64,000 nucleotides of DNA from Vreelandella subglaciescola (GTDB lineage: Bacteria; Pseudomonadota; Gammaproteobacteria; Pseudomonadales; Halomonadaceae). Positions 10,103-19,686 of this stretch are shown in pieces. The notes below the pieces were generated by a model. That model had not been told where the DNA came from. It searched no databases and saw only the letters and a program-made list of their open reading frames with translations. Both the position numbers and the translations under genes were made by a program. The stretch covers positions 19,409 through 83,408 of the forward strand of contig JAKDRW010000003.1 in assembly GCA_030454225.1 (NCBI GenBank). Direction: 5' to 3'. How positions within the stretch are numbered: position 1 is the stretch's first letter; the number at the start of each line of letters is the position of its first letter.

Positions 10103-12733
10103 ATGGGCAAGTCACTGGTCATCGTTGAGTCGCCGGCCAAGGCGAAAACGATCAACAAGTATCTTGGCAACGATTTTATCGTCAAGTCGAGCGTGGGCCA
10201 CATACGTGATCTACCGACCAGCGGCTCGAGCAAAACCGCGGTTGATCCCAAAGAGCGCGCGCGTCAGGCAGCGATAACTCGCAAGATGTCGGCAGACGAA
10301 AAGGTGGTGCATAAAAAGCGCAAGGCGCATGCCCAGCTTATTCGGCGCATGGGCATCGACCCCGACAACGGCTGGGAAGCGCAATACGAAACGCTGCCGG
10401 GTAAAGAGAAGGTGGTCGCCGAGCTTAAAAAACTGGCCGCCGATGCCGACGCCGTCTATTTGGCCACGGATCTGGACCGCGAAGGTGAGGCGATTGCCTG
10501 GCACCTGCGCGAGACCATCGGCGGCGACGCAGCGCGCTACAAACGTGTGGTGTTCAACGAGATCACCAAAAATGCCATCCAGGACGCGTTTAAAGCGCCC
10601 GGCACGCTGGACATTCCCCGAGTGGAAGCCCAGCAGGCACGGCGCTTTCTCGACCGCGTAGTGGGCTTTATGCTCTCGCCGCTGCTGTGGGCCAAGGTGG
10701 CGCGCGGGCTGTCGGCAGGGCGGGTACAGTCGGTAGCGGTACGGCTGATCGTCGAGCGTGAGCGCGAGATCCGCGCGTTTATTCCCGAAGAGTTCTGGGA
10801 CGTGCACGCCGATCTGGTGACGCCCGACGGTGAGGCGGTGCGTTTTGCCCTGGCGCGCCAGAACGGCAAGGCGTTTCGTCCCACGTCTGAGGCCGACACC
10901 CTTGAGCGCATTGCCCGTCTCAATACCGCCAGCCTGGCGATTACCGCGCGGGAAGACAAACCCACGCGTTCCAAGCCCGGCGCGCCCTTTATCACCTCGA
11001 CGCTGCAGCAGGCGGCCAGCGGGCGGCTGGGCTTCTCGGTCAAAAAGACCATGACCATGGCCCAGCGCCTGTACGAGGCGGGCTACATTACCTATATGCG
11101 TACCGACTCCACCAACCTGTCCAACGACGCGGTGGAGGGCGTGCGCGGCTTTATCGGCGACGAATACGGCGAACGCTACCTGCCTGAAGAAGCCATCCGC
11201 TATACCAGCAAGGCAAGCGCTCAGGAGGCGCACGAGGCGATTCGTCCGTCGAGCGTCGAGCGCAAGGCTACCGATCTGGCCGGCATGGAGCGCGACGCCG
11301 AGCGCCTTTACGAGCTGATCTGGCGGCAGTTTGTGGCCTGCCAGATGACCCCGGCCGAGTACCTCTCCAGCACTCTGAGCATCGACGTCGACGGCTTTGA
11401 GCTGCGCGCCAAGGGCCGCGTACTGAAGTTTGACGGCTATACCCGGGTGATGAAGCCTTCCGGCAAGAATGAGGATCAGCACCTGCCCGACCTGCCCGAA
11501 GGCACGCCGATGACGCTCGACGCGCTGGACCCGCAGCAGCACTTTACCAAGCCGCCGGCGCGCTACACCGAGGCGGCGCTGGTCAAGGAGCTGGAAAAGC
11601 AGGGCATTGGCCGGCCGTCGACCTATGCCGCGATCATTTCCACCATTCAGGATCGCGGCTACGTCCGGCTGGAAAGCCGGCGTTTCTACGCCGAGAAGCT
11701 TGGCGACATCGTCACCGAGCGGCTCAAGGAGTCGTTCCCCGACCTGATGGACTACTCCTTTACCGCGCGGATGGAAGGCGGGCTGGATGACGTGGCCGAA
11801 GGCGAACGCAACTGGCGCGCGCTGCTTGACGCCTTTTATCACGAGTTTCGCGAAGAGCTTTCCCGCGCCGAAAGCGAAGACGGCATGCGCCCCAACGAGC
11901 CGGTGCCGACTGACATCGAGTGCCCCAAGTGCGGCCGTCACATGCAGATCCGCACCGCCTCGACCGGGGTGTTTTTGGGCTGCAGCGGCTATAACCTGCC
12001 GCCCAAGGAGCGCTGCAAAACCACCATTGACCTGATCCCCGGCGAAGAAGCCGTTGCCGACGACGCCGGCGCGGACGCCGAAACCGACGCGCTGCGCGCC
12101 AAACGCCGTTGCCCCCGCTGCGCAACGGCAATGGACAGCTACCTGATCGACGAGACGCGCAAGCTGCACATCTGTGGCAACAGCCCCGACTGTCGCGGCT
12201 ATGAAATTGAAGCCGGCAAGTTCAAGATCAAGGGCTACGAAGGGCCGGTGATCGAGTGCGACAAGTGTGGTAGCGAGATGCAGCTGAAATCCGGACGTTT
12301 TGGCAAGTATTTCGGCTGCACCAACGAAGCGTGCAAGAACACCCGCAAGCTGCTGCGTAGCGGCGACGTTGCGCCGCCCAAGATCGACCCGATTCCCATG
12401 CCCGAGCTTGAGTGTCAGAAGGTCGACGACCACTACGTGCTGCGCGATGGCGCCAGCGGACTGTTTCTTGCCGCGAGCAAGTTTCCCAAGAATCGTGAAA
12501 CCCGCCCGCCGCTGGTCAAAGAGCTGAAGGCCCACGCCGACGAGCTGCCCGAGAAGTATCACTTTATTCTTCAGGCGCCCAGCGAAGACCCCGACGGTCG
12601 GCCGACCCAGATACGCTTTTCGCGCAAGACCAAAGAGCAGTTCGTGATGACCGATGAAAACGGTAAGGCCACGGGCTGGAAAGCGAACTTTGAGGGCGGT
12701 CAGTGGGTCATTGAAGACAAGCGCAAGAAATAG
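10103..12733 (+). CDS. topA: DNA topoisomerase I
   Basis: 876 aa; [35 protein letters not shown]-terminal CxxC zinc ribbons. Confidence 0.97.
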   Translation: MGKSLVIVESPAKAKTINKYLGNDFIVKSSVGHIRDLPTSGSSKTAVDPKERARQAAITRKMSADEKVVHKKRKAHAQLIRRMGIDPDNGWEAQYETLPGKEKVVAELKKLAADADAVYLATDLDREGEAIAWHLRETIGGDAARYKRVVFNEITKNAIQDAFKAPGTLDIPRVEAQQARRFLDRVVGFMLSPLLWAKVARGLSAGRVQSVAVRLIVEREREIRAFIPEEFWDVHADLVTPDGEAVRFALARQNGKAFRPTSEADTLERIARLNTASLAITAREDKPTRSKPGAPFITSTLQQAASGRLGFSVKKTMTMAQRLYEAGYITYMRTDSTNLSNDAVEGVRGFIGDEYGERYLPEEAIRYTSKASAQEAHEAIRPSSVERKATDLAGMERDAERLYELIWRQFVACQMTPAEYLSSTLSIDVDGFELRAKGRVLKFDGYTRVMKPSGKNEDQHLPDLPEGTPMTLDALDPQQHFTKPPARYTEAALVKELEKQGIGRPSTYAAIISTIQDRGYVRLESRRFYAEKLGDIVTERLKESFPDLMDYSFTARMEGGLDDVAEGERNWRALLDAFYHEFREELSRAESEDGMRPNEPVPTDIECPKCGRHMQIRTASTGVFLGCSGYNLPPKERCKTTIDLIPGEEAVADDAGADAETDALRAKRRCPRCATAMDSYLIDETRKLHICGNSPDCRGYEIEAGKFKIKGYEGPVIECDKCGSEMQLKSGRFGKYFGCTNEACKNTRKLLRSGDVAPPKIDPIPMPELECQKVDDHYVLRDGASGLFLAASKFPKNRETRPPLVKELKAHADELPEKYHFILQAPSEDPDGRPTQIRFSRKTKEQFVMTDENGKATGWKANFEGGQWVIEDKRKK

Positions 12734-12793
12734 CCCGCGCGTATTGCCAACGACAGCGCGTGCAACCGCTGTTATGCTGAAAAACCCGTGACG

Positions 12794-12807
12794 AGCCGTT
12801 AACGGCT
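12794..12807. promoter_or_regulatory. 14-bp perfect palindrome agccgttaacggct upstream of the 154-aa protein
   Basis: Perfect self-complementary dyad in the topA/12860 intergenic region. Confidence 0.4.
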
Positions 12808-12859
12808 GAGCGTATAAAGCCGGGGTTGACGCGGTGCCACGACCATAAGAGGAGAGGAA

Positions 12860-13324
12860 ATGCGCTATAACCAAGTACGCGATCTGGTTGTCTGGGCGGC
12901 TGATTTTCATGCGCGGCTGGCTCGACAGTTCGGCGATACGGCTAAAGCAGCGGAAAGCGAGCGCCTGCAAATGGCGCTTGATTACCTGGCTGGCGAAGAG
13001 TTGCGCATGAAAACGGGGCTCGAAGCCATTTTTGCCGATGGTTCTGATCACGAAGAAGTGCTCAACACCTGGTTTGACGATGCGGCCGACTTCCCCCAGC
13101 CCCCCGAGCTTGAACGCCTGGCGCAGTACACGACGTTTGAAAGCATCGAGGTGGCCATGGAGGTGTCGACAAAGGCGCACAACGCGCTGCACAGCCTCTA
13201 TGCGTACCGCGCTGAAAAAGCCGTGACTCCCGCCGAGACCGAGTTTTTCACCGCGCTTGCCGAAGGGCACGAAGCCGAAGTGCGGCGTATCGTGTCGCAG
13301 CTTGAAGAGCTCAATGATATGTAG
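12860..13324 (+). CDS. Conserved hypothetical, all-helical, possibly ferritin-like protein
   Basis: 154 aa intact ORF with gaggagaggaa RBS; Glu/His-rich helices (LAGEELRMKTGLEAIF, ESIEVAMEVSTKAHNALHSLYAY, FFTALAEGHEAEVRRIVSQL). Confidence 0.7.
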   Translation: MRYNQVRDLVVWAADFHARLARQFGDTAKAAESERLQMALDYLAGEELRMKTGLEAIFADGSDHEEVLNTWFDDAADFPQPPELERLAQYTTFESIEVAMEVSTKAHNALHSLYAYRAEKAVTPAETEFFTALAEGHEAEVRRIVSQLEELNDM

Positions 13325-13493
13325 CCGCTAAACGGCGGCTGTGCGCTATCGTCGTGACTTCCCCTTTTATTCCTTATTGCTGATTGCGCAGGGGTGAGCC
13401 GGCGGCGCGCCAGCCTGACGCCTGTGTATAAAGCGGCTGATGTTTTTTTAACCGAGTGCGTGTGTGACGCGTACCGCCATCAAGAGTGCGCCT

Positions 13494-14126
13494 ATGTTTG
13501 TACATCGTCGCCGTTTTCTCGTCGGTGCGCTGGCCTGTCTGGCCGCCTATGCAACGCCTGCAAGCGCCGGTTTTCTTGCCGAAGTCGCGTTTGTCGATCT
13601 GGTGGAACAGCAGCTGGTAGAGGCCGCCAAGCCCCGCTATCCCGGCGAGCTGTGGGTGCTTGTGGATGATAAGTACGCTACGCTTGATGTGTATCGCGGC
13701 AATACGCCGGTGGAGCATTTTTCCCCGATCTCGTTTGGCCGTTCAGGTGCCAGTTCCCAACGTTTACGCGGCGGCAACGTAACGCCTTTGGGCGAGTTTC
13801 GTGTCAATCGGTTTAATTATGACAGCCGCTGGAACATTTTTATGGGCATCGACTACCCCACGCCGGATCATGCACGAATGGCGCTAAGGTCGGGTATTTA
13901 CTCACGGCAAGAATATGAGGCGTACTTCGACTACTATCGTCGCTACGGGAAACCGCCGCAAAATACGACGCTGGGCGGTGCCATTGGTCTGCACGGGCTG
14001 GGCGAGGCCGACCCCGAGGTACACGAGCGTTTTGACTGGACCCAGGGCTGTGTGGCGCTGACGGATAACCAGATTGAGCGCTTGAATGAGCTAGTCGGCA
14101 TTGGCACCCGCATTGTTATTCGCTAA
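13494..14126 (+). CDS. L,D-transpeptidase (YkuD-fold) family protein, exported
   Basis: Signal peptide (FLVGALACLAAYATPASA), GGNVTPLGEFRV, IGLHGL...DWTQGCVALTDNQI catalytic motif. Confidence 0.85.
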   Translation: MFVHRRRFLVGALACLAAYATPASAGFLAEVAFVDLVEQQLVEAAKPRYPGELWVLVDDKYATLDVYRGNTPVEHFSPISFGRSGASSQRLRGGNVTPLGEFRVNRFNYDSRWNIFMGIDYPTPDHARMALRSGIYSRQEYEAYFDYYRRYGKPPQNTTLGGAIGLHGLGEADPEVHERFDWTQGCVALTDNQIERLNELVGIGTRIVIR

Positions 14127-14144
14127 GCTATTGTTGTCGAAGAT

Positions 14145-14169
14145 TGTTCAAAGTTTTAGTATTTGAACA
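14145..14169. promoter_or_regulatory. Inverted repeat TGTTCAAA-N9-TTTGAACA
   Basis: 8-bp perfect arms between the L,D-transpeptidase stop and the Lpp-like gene; no following T-tract. Confidence 0.4.
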
Positions 14170-14347
14170 GGCGATGCTAGACAAACGTTGTGTGCTGTAA
14201 TACAACAGCGTCTTGCGTCTGTGCTTCGCGGCACATGGCGCTGCAGTGAACCTGCTTTTGCAGGTAGACAAGAGCGGCTAAGGTCTTTAGCCTTACCCTC
14301 TGTCGATCCATTAAACGTAGCACCAAGGAAGACTCAAGGAGAACATT

Positions 14348-14611
14348 ATGACTCTGAAGACAACTCTGAAAATGTCCGCCGCTGCCGCATCTCTGGCAAT
14401 CCTCGCCGGTTGTGCATCTAACGGCGCGCTGGACGAAGTTAAGCAGACTGCAGAATCAGCTCAGGCTGACGCTGCTGAAGCACAAAGCACCGCTTCTCAG
14501 GCGCTGAACACTGCAAACCAGGCACAGCGTGACGCACGTGCTGCCCTGCAGATGTCTGAAAAGAACCGCGAAGAGATGAACCGCATGTTTGAGCGCTCCA
14601 TGCAGAAGTAA
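14348..14611 (+). CDS. Lpp/OprI-like alanine-zipper outer membrane lipoprotein
   Basis: 87 aa; lipobox LAGC, heptad-like Ala-rich helix, C-terminal ...ERSMQK ending in Lys; AGGAGA RBS; own terminator. Confidence 0.88.
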   Translation: MTLKTTLKMSAAAASLAILAGCASNGALDEVKQTAESAQADAAEAQSTASQALNTANQAQRDARAALQMSEKNREEMNRMFERSMQK

Positions 14612-14669
14612 GATTGCATGAACACCGTATTGGAGCGTTAGTTCTTATGCGGTGGCTCTACATAGCACG

Positions 14670-14695
14670 AAAAACCCTGCCTCGGCAGGGTTTTT
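14670..14695 (+). terminator. Intrinsic terminator (probably bidirectional) after the Lpp-like gene
   Basis: aaaaaccctgcctcggcagggttttt. Confidence 0.9.
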
Positions 14696-14761
14696 CGTTT
14701 GTCGGGCATAGGTATTTTACGCATGCCCTGTCAGGCCGATATTGGCTACGCCTGTATGGCC

Positions 14762-15919
14762 TTATTTTTCAGCGGCATTGCGTTGCTGAACTTCCTCGAA
14801 TAACTCCACCTGGTTATCCGCTTGAATATCCCCGGACGCCTCGGCCTGCGGGCCGTAAAGCGCGATGAGGCTGCCGTCAGAGTCTTCGATGGCCTGCTTG
14901 ACCCGGGCGTGATCAATCTCAGCGGCGCCTTTGGCCTGGCCGTTTTCGAGCGCCTCGTCGACTATGTTTAACGCTTTTTTCAGCGTTTCGGCGTCCGAAG
15001 AGCTTTCTTTCAGCTGGGGAAGCGACTGCACCAGCAGGCTGCCATCACTTGCCCAGCCCGCCTTGAAGGGCGCATCGATCAAATTGACCCGGGTATTGCT
15101 CGGCAAACGCTCGTAAAGCGACTTGATGTCTTCGGGGTACATGCGGATACAGCCGCGGCTTACGCGCATGCCGACGCCTTCGGGGCGGTTGGTGCCGTGG
15201 ATCAGGTAGCTAGGCAGGGCGAGCAGGATGGCGTGCTCGCCCAGCGGGTTATCTGGCCCCGCGGGCACGACGTCGGGCTTGGGTTCGCCGCGTGCGGCGG
15301 CTTCGCGGCGCATGGAGGGGGGCGGTGCCCAGGCAGGGTCTTTAACCTTGGCGGTGGTGCGCGTAACGCCCACCGGGGTGGCGAATTCGTCGCGCCCGAC
15401 GCTGACCGGATACGTCTCGACAATGCCGGGCTTGTCGGCCGGGTAATAATACAGGCGCAGCTCGGACAGATTGATGACGATGCCTTTGCGCGGCGCATCG
15501 GGCAAAAGGTAGCGGCTGGGGATGGTGATTTCGGTGCCTATGCCGGGAACCCACAGGCTAACGCCGGGGTTGGCCATGCGTATTTCTTCGTAGCCAATAT
15601 TGTGTTGACGGGCAATGTCGATCAGCGTTTGCTCCTGATCTTGCACGGTCAGCGTTTGGTTATGTCCCACTACGTCGCCGTCATCGGGGAGGGGGAACTG
15701 CCCGCGGGGCAGGTCATTAACGCTCGAGGCGGGGGGCGCGTCGGCCTGCAGTGTTTGCACGCTTTCGAACGCGCCGGAGGTAAACGGGCTGCCCGCATTT
15801 TTGAGCGATGCCGCGCCGGCATAGGCCGGCAGAGCGAGCCAGGCGGCGCCTATGGCGGCGGCCAGCAGCGTAACGGCGGGGGCTTTGAATAAGCGGTGAT
15901 GAGGGCGTGTCGGTGTCAT
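14762..15919 (-). CDS. ErfK/YbiS-type L,D-transpeptidase with LysM-like domain
   Basis: 385 aa; DIARQHNIGYEEIRMANPGVSLWVPGIGTEITIPSRYLLP; IHGTNRPEGVGMRVSRGCIRMYPEDI. Confidence 0.92.
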   Translation of the reverse strand: MTPTRPHHRLFKAPAVTLLAAAIGAAWLALPAYAGAASLKNAGSPFTSGAFESVQTLQADAPPASSVNDLPRGQFPLPDDGDVVGHNQTLTVQDQEQTLIDIARQHNIGYEEIRMANPGVSLWVPGIGTEITIPSRYLLPDAPRKGIVINLSELRLYYYPADKPGIVETYPVSVGRDEFATPVGVTRTTAKVKDPAWAPPPSMRREAAARGEPKPDVVPAGPDNPLGEHAILLALPSYLIHGTNRPEGVGMRVSRGCIRMYPEDIKSLYERLPSNTRVNLIDAPFKAGWASDGSLLVQSLPQLKESSSDAETLKKALNIVDEALENGQAKGAAEIDHARVKQAIEDSDGSLIALYGPQAEASGDIQADNQVELFEEVQQRNAAEK

Positions 15920-15936
15920 GCTAAATCCTTGGGCCG

Positions 15937-18900
15937 TTAGGCAGCGGCAGTTTTCTGGTTGAGGGTATGCAGCAGGGCTTCGACCTGCTCAAAGCGTGCG
16001 TCAACGGTCGCCATGGGCAGCGTAAAGCGCAGCGTGTCCGAACCGTCCAGGCGATAGCTGGCGGGATCGGCTTGTATGAGGCCGACAAGCGTCATCGGGT
16101 CGACCCGTGTCTGGGCGTCAAAGATGAGGCGGCCGCGTTCAGAGCCGGCCTCCAGGCGCTTGATGCCCAGCTGCTCGGCGCGTTGGCGCAGGCGCGTCTG
16201 GCGGATCAGGTGTTTGAGCGGTGCGGGCAGCAGCCCGAAGCGGTCGATGAGTTCAACCTGTAGCTCTTTGAGTTCGCCGTCGTTTGAGGTATTGGCAATC
16301 CGCTTGTACATCACCAGGCGCTGCTGCACGTCGTGGATGTAGTCGTCGGGAATCAGCGCCGGCAGGTTCAGGCTGATTTCCACGCCGCTGGCAAAGGGCG
16401 CGTCGATATTGGGCGTCTTACCGGCGCGGATGGCCTTCACCGCGCGGTCGAGCATTTCCATGTACAGCGTATAGCCGATGGTTTCCATCTGCCCGCTTTG
16501 CTCGTCGCCCAAAAGCTCGCCGGCGCCGCGGATTTCCATGTCGTGGCTGGCCAGCGTAAAGCCCGCGCCCAGATCGTCCGAGGCGCTGATGGCTTCGAGG
16601 CGTTTGAGCGCGTCCCGGGTCATGGCTCTGGGCGGCGGGGTGAGCAGGTAGGCGTAGGCCTGGTGGTGGCTGCGGCCAACGCGTCCGCGCAGTTGGTGCA
16701 GCTGGGCGAGGCCGAACTTGTCGGCGCGCTCGATCAAAATAGTGTTGGCGCTGGGCACGTCGATGCCGGTTTCGATGATGGTGGAGCACACCAGCACGTT
16801 GAAGCGGCGGTGGTAGAAGTCTGACATCACCCGCTCCAGGCTGCGTTCGGGCAGCTGGCCGTGGGCCACGGCGACGCGTGCATCGGGCACCAGCTCGCGG
16901 ATTTTTTCTGCGGTATTTTCGATGGTCTTGACTTCGTTGTGGAGAAAGTACACCTGGCCGCCGCGGAGTATTTCGCGCAGCAGGGCTTCCTTGATCACAC
17001 CGTCGTTGCGCTGCTGGACAAAGGTTTTGACCGACAGGCGGCGCGCCGGCGGCGTGGCGATGATCGACAGGTCGCGAATGCCGCTCATGGCCATGTTGAG
17101 CGTGCGCGGAATCGGCGTGGCGGTCAGCGTGAGGATGTCGATCTCGGCGCGCAGGGTCTTGAGCTTTTCTTTTTGCGCGACGCCAAAGCGGTGCTCTTCG
17201 TCGATGACCAAAAGCCCCATTTTGGGCAGCTCGACGCTTTGCGACAGCAGCTTGTGGGTGCCGATAACGATGTCGGTTTGCCCGCTTTTGATTTTGTCGA
17301 GCGCGTCGCCAGCGCCTTTGCCGCTGGTAAAACGCGAGAGCAGGCCAATATTGACCGCGGTATCGGCAAAGCGGTCGCGGAAGTTTTCAAAGTGCTGGCG
17401 TGCCAGCAGGGTGGTGGGGACCAATACCACGACCTGGCGCCCCGACTGGACGGCGAGAAACGCCGCGCGCATGGCGACTTCGGTCTTGCCAAAGCCGACG
17501 TCGCCGCAGATCACGCGATCCATCGGCTGGGGGGCGGTCAAGTCGTTGACCACGGCGTGGATGGCGGCCTCCTGATCGGGGGTTTCCTCGAACGGGAAGC
17601 TGGCCGAGAAACGCTGGTAGTCGTCTCCCGGGGTGTCGTAAACCACGCCCTGCTGGGCTTCGCGGCGGGCGTAGATGTCGAGCAGCTCGGCGGCGGTATC
17701 GCGAATTTTTTCGGCGGCTTTCTTGCGCGCTTTTTCCCACTGGTCCGAGCCCAGCTTGTGCAGCGGCGCGTGTTCGTCGTCGGCCCCGCTGTAGCGCGAA
17801 ATCAAATGCAGGCTGTCGACCGGAACGTAGAGCTTGGCGCCGTTGGCGTACTCAAGCGCCAGGAATTCGCTGGCCTGGCCGCCGGCTTCCAGCGCTTCAA
17901 GCCCCAGATAGCGGCCCACGCCGTGGGCCTGATGCACCACCGGCGCGCCGGCTTGGAGCTCGGACAGGTGGCGCACGGCAAAGGCGTTGTCGTCGGTGGC
18001 TTTTTCACGCCGCCGACTTTGGCGCACCACGTCGCCGAACAGCTCGGTTTCGGTGATGAGCACGACGTTTTGCGCCTCCAGCCAGAGGCCCGCATCGACC
18101 TGACCTTCGGCCAGCGCAAAGCGTTGGCTCCCGTCGATAAAGTCGGCAAACCGCTCGACGTACGCAAGCCTCAGCGACAGCGGAGCGAGCAGGTCTTCCA
18201 GCGCTTCGCGCCGGCCGCGCGACTCTGCCACAAACAGGATGCGGGCATCCGGCTGCTGGGCGATAAAACGCTCAAGCGCCGCCAACGGCGTATGGCTGCG
18301 CGCGTTGATAGCCACGTCCGGCGGCGCTATGGCGTCCGGCACCCGGGCATGGCGGTGGTCGGCGTCGTCGGTGAGTTCGATGCGCGGGCGCTGCTTGATC
18401 GCCGCAAAAAGTTCGCTGACCGGCCAGAAGGCGCGGTGGGGCGGCAGCAGGGGGCGCGTCGGGTCAACGCCGAGGTTGGCGTAGCGTGCCTCAATGGCGT
18501 CCCAGTGCTGCTCGGCGGCGGCGAACACGCCGGGCAGCAGGGCGACGTGGGTAGCCTCGGTCAGGTGTTCGAAAAGCGAGGCGGTGTGCTCGAAAAACAG
18601 CGGCAGGTACTGCTCAAGCCCGGGCGACGGAATGGCTTTTAGCGCGTCGTTATACAGCGGGCACTGGCGCGGATCGACGTCAAACAGCGTCTCGAAGCGT
18701 TCGCGAAAGCAGGCGATGGCGCTGCGCGACAGCGAATACTCGTGGGCGGGCAGCAGCTCCACGCGCGCGACTTTTTCGCTGGAGCGCTGCGAGCCGGGGT
18801 CGAAATAGCGCAGGGTATCGATTTCATCGTCGAACAGGTCGATGCGAATGGGCTGCTCCATGCCCATGGCGTAAAGGTCGATCAGCGCGCCGCGGATGGC

Positions 18901-19386
18901 ATATTCGCCAGGTTCAAACACGGTTTCCACTGCGCGGTAGCCGGCGCGGGTGAGCGATTCGCGCAGGCTGTCGCGATCAAGCGTATCGCCGGCGGTAAGC
19001 GTAAGGACGCGCCCGGCGATGTAGTCCACCGGCGGCAAGCGCTGCATTAGCGTGTTGATGGGCACCAGCACAATGCCGTGCACGCCGCCCTGAAGCTTGC
19101 GCAGCGTGCGCAGCCGGGTTGATACGATGTCCTGGTGCGGGGAAAAACTGTCGTAGGGCAGCGTTTCCCAGTCGGGAAACGGCAGTACCGGGATATCGCT
19201 ATAAAACGCCAGCGTTTGTTCAAGGCGCTGGGCGCTTGCGGTATTCGGCGTGATGACCAGCAGCGGGGCGTGTCGGGCGGCGTTGGCAAGCGCCAGCGCC
19301 GCAGCGCTGCCGGGCGGCGAGGTCCAGAAAAGCGTCTCGCGAGTACCCTCGGGCGTGGGCGGGTCGAGCAGGGAAAAGGTCGGCAT
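15937..19386 (-). CDS. mfd: Transcription-repair coupling factor Mfd
   Basis: Long ORF with UvrB-like module, CarD-like RID and RecG-like helicase motifs (CGDVGFGKTEVAMRAAF, VIDEEHRFGV, QLRGRVGRS); start uncertain (MPTFSLL chosen; alternatives upstream). Confidence 0.95.
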   Translation of the reverse strand: MPTFSLLDPPTPEGTRETLFWTSPPGSAAALALANAARHAPLLVITPNTASAQRLEQTLAFYSDIPVLPFPDWETLPYDSFSPHQDIVSTRLRTLRKLQGGVHGIVLVPINTLMQRLPPVDYIAGRVLTLTAGDTLDRDSLRESLTRAGYRAVETVFEPGEYAIRGALIDLYAMGMEQPIRIDLFDDEIDTLRYFDPGSQRSSEKVARVELLPAHEYSLSRSAIACFRERFETLFDVDPRQCPLYNDALKAIPSPGLEQYLPLFFEHTASLFEHLTEATHVALLPGVFAAAEQHWDAIEARYANLGVDPTRPLLPPHRAFWPVSELFAAIKQRPRIELTDDADHRHARVPDAIAPPDVAINARSHTPLAALERFIAQQPDARILFVAESRGRREALEDLLAPLSLRLAYVERFADFIDGSQRFALAEGQVDAGLWLEAQNVVLITETELFGDVVRQSRRREKATDDNAFAVRHLSELQAGAPVVHQAHGVGRYLGLEALEAGGQASEFLALEYANGAKLYVPVDSLHLISRYSGADDEHAPLHKLGSDQWEKARKKAAEKIRDTAAELLDIYARREAQQGVVYDTPGDDYQRFSASFPFEETPDQEAAIHAVVNDLTAPQPMDRVICGDVGFGKTEVAMRAAFLAVQSGRQVVVLVPTTLLARQHFENFRDRFADTAVNIGLLSRFTSGKGAGDALDKIKSGQTDIVIGTHKLLSQSVELPKMGLLVIDEEHRFGVAQKEKLKTLRAEIDILTLTATPIPRTLNMAMSGIRDLSIIATPPARRLSVKTFVQQRNDGVIKEALLREILRGGQVYFLHNEVKTIENTAEKIRELVPDARVAVAHGQLPERSLERVMSDFYHRRFNVLVCSTIIETGIDVPSANTILIERADKFGLAQLHQLRGRVGRSHHQAYAYLLTPPPRAMTRDALKRLEAISASDDLGAGFTLASHDMEIRGAGELLGDEQSGQMETIGYTLYMEMLDRAVKAIRAGKTPNIDAPFASGVEISLNLPALIPDDYIHDVQQRLVMYKRIANTSNDGELKELQVELIDRFGLLPAPLKHLIRQTRLRQRAEQLGIKRLEAGSERGRLIFDAQTRVDPMTLVGLIQADPASYRLDGSDTLRFTLPMATVDARFEQVEALLHTLNQKTAAA

Positions 19387-19417
19387 AGTCGATGATATAG
19401 TCGATGGCATAGTCGAT
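19382..19417. repeat. 3 x 12-bp tandem repeat (ggcatagtcgat / gatatagtcgat / ggcatagtcgat) over the mfd start
   Basis: Direct reading of sequence. Confidence 0.85.
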
Positions 19418-19686
19418 ATCGGTTTGCGCTGAAATAAGAGACGGAAAAAAAGCGGGAAATATCCCCCAATCATACACGATTGACCGTTCACGCAGTGCGC
19501 CGCCGTCAGCGGGACTCTGCGTCACCTTTTTGCGCCTTTATATGTTTTTCTCCCTGTAGTCAACAAAGGCACGGTGTAATCCGCCTACAGCGGCTGCGAC
19601 CATCCAGTGATTGCGATACGGGCGTCAGGTCAGGATAATGCCGCGAAGCAACTTCCTTCTTCTTTCATTACCCCGAGAGGTCGCAC

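Noticed and set aside
10211-13270. 1019-aa minus-strand ORF antisense to topA
   Set aside because: Shadow ORF of high-GC codon usage; topA on the + strand is unambiguous and the antisense protein looks low-complexity with no recognisable domain.
16861-18642. 593-aa + strand ORF inside mfd
   Set aside because: Antisense to a confident mfd; GC-driven open frame, no domain or RBS support.
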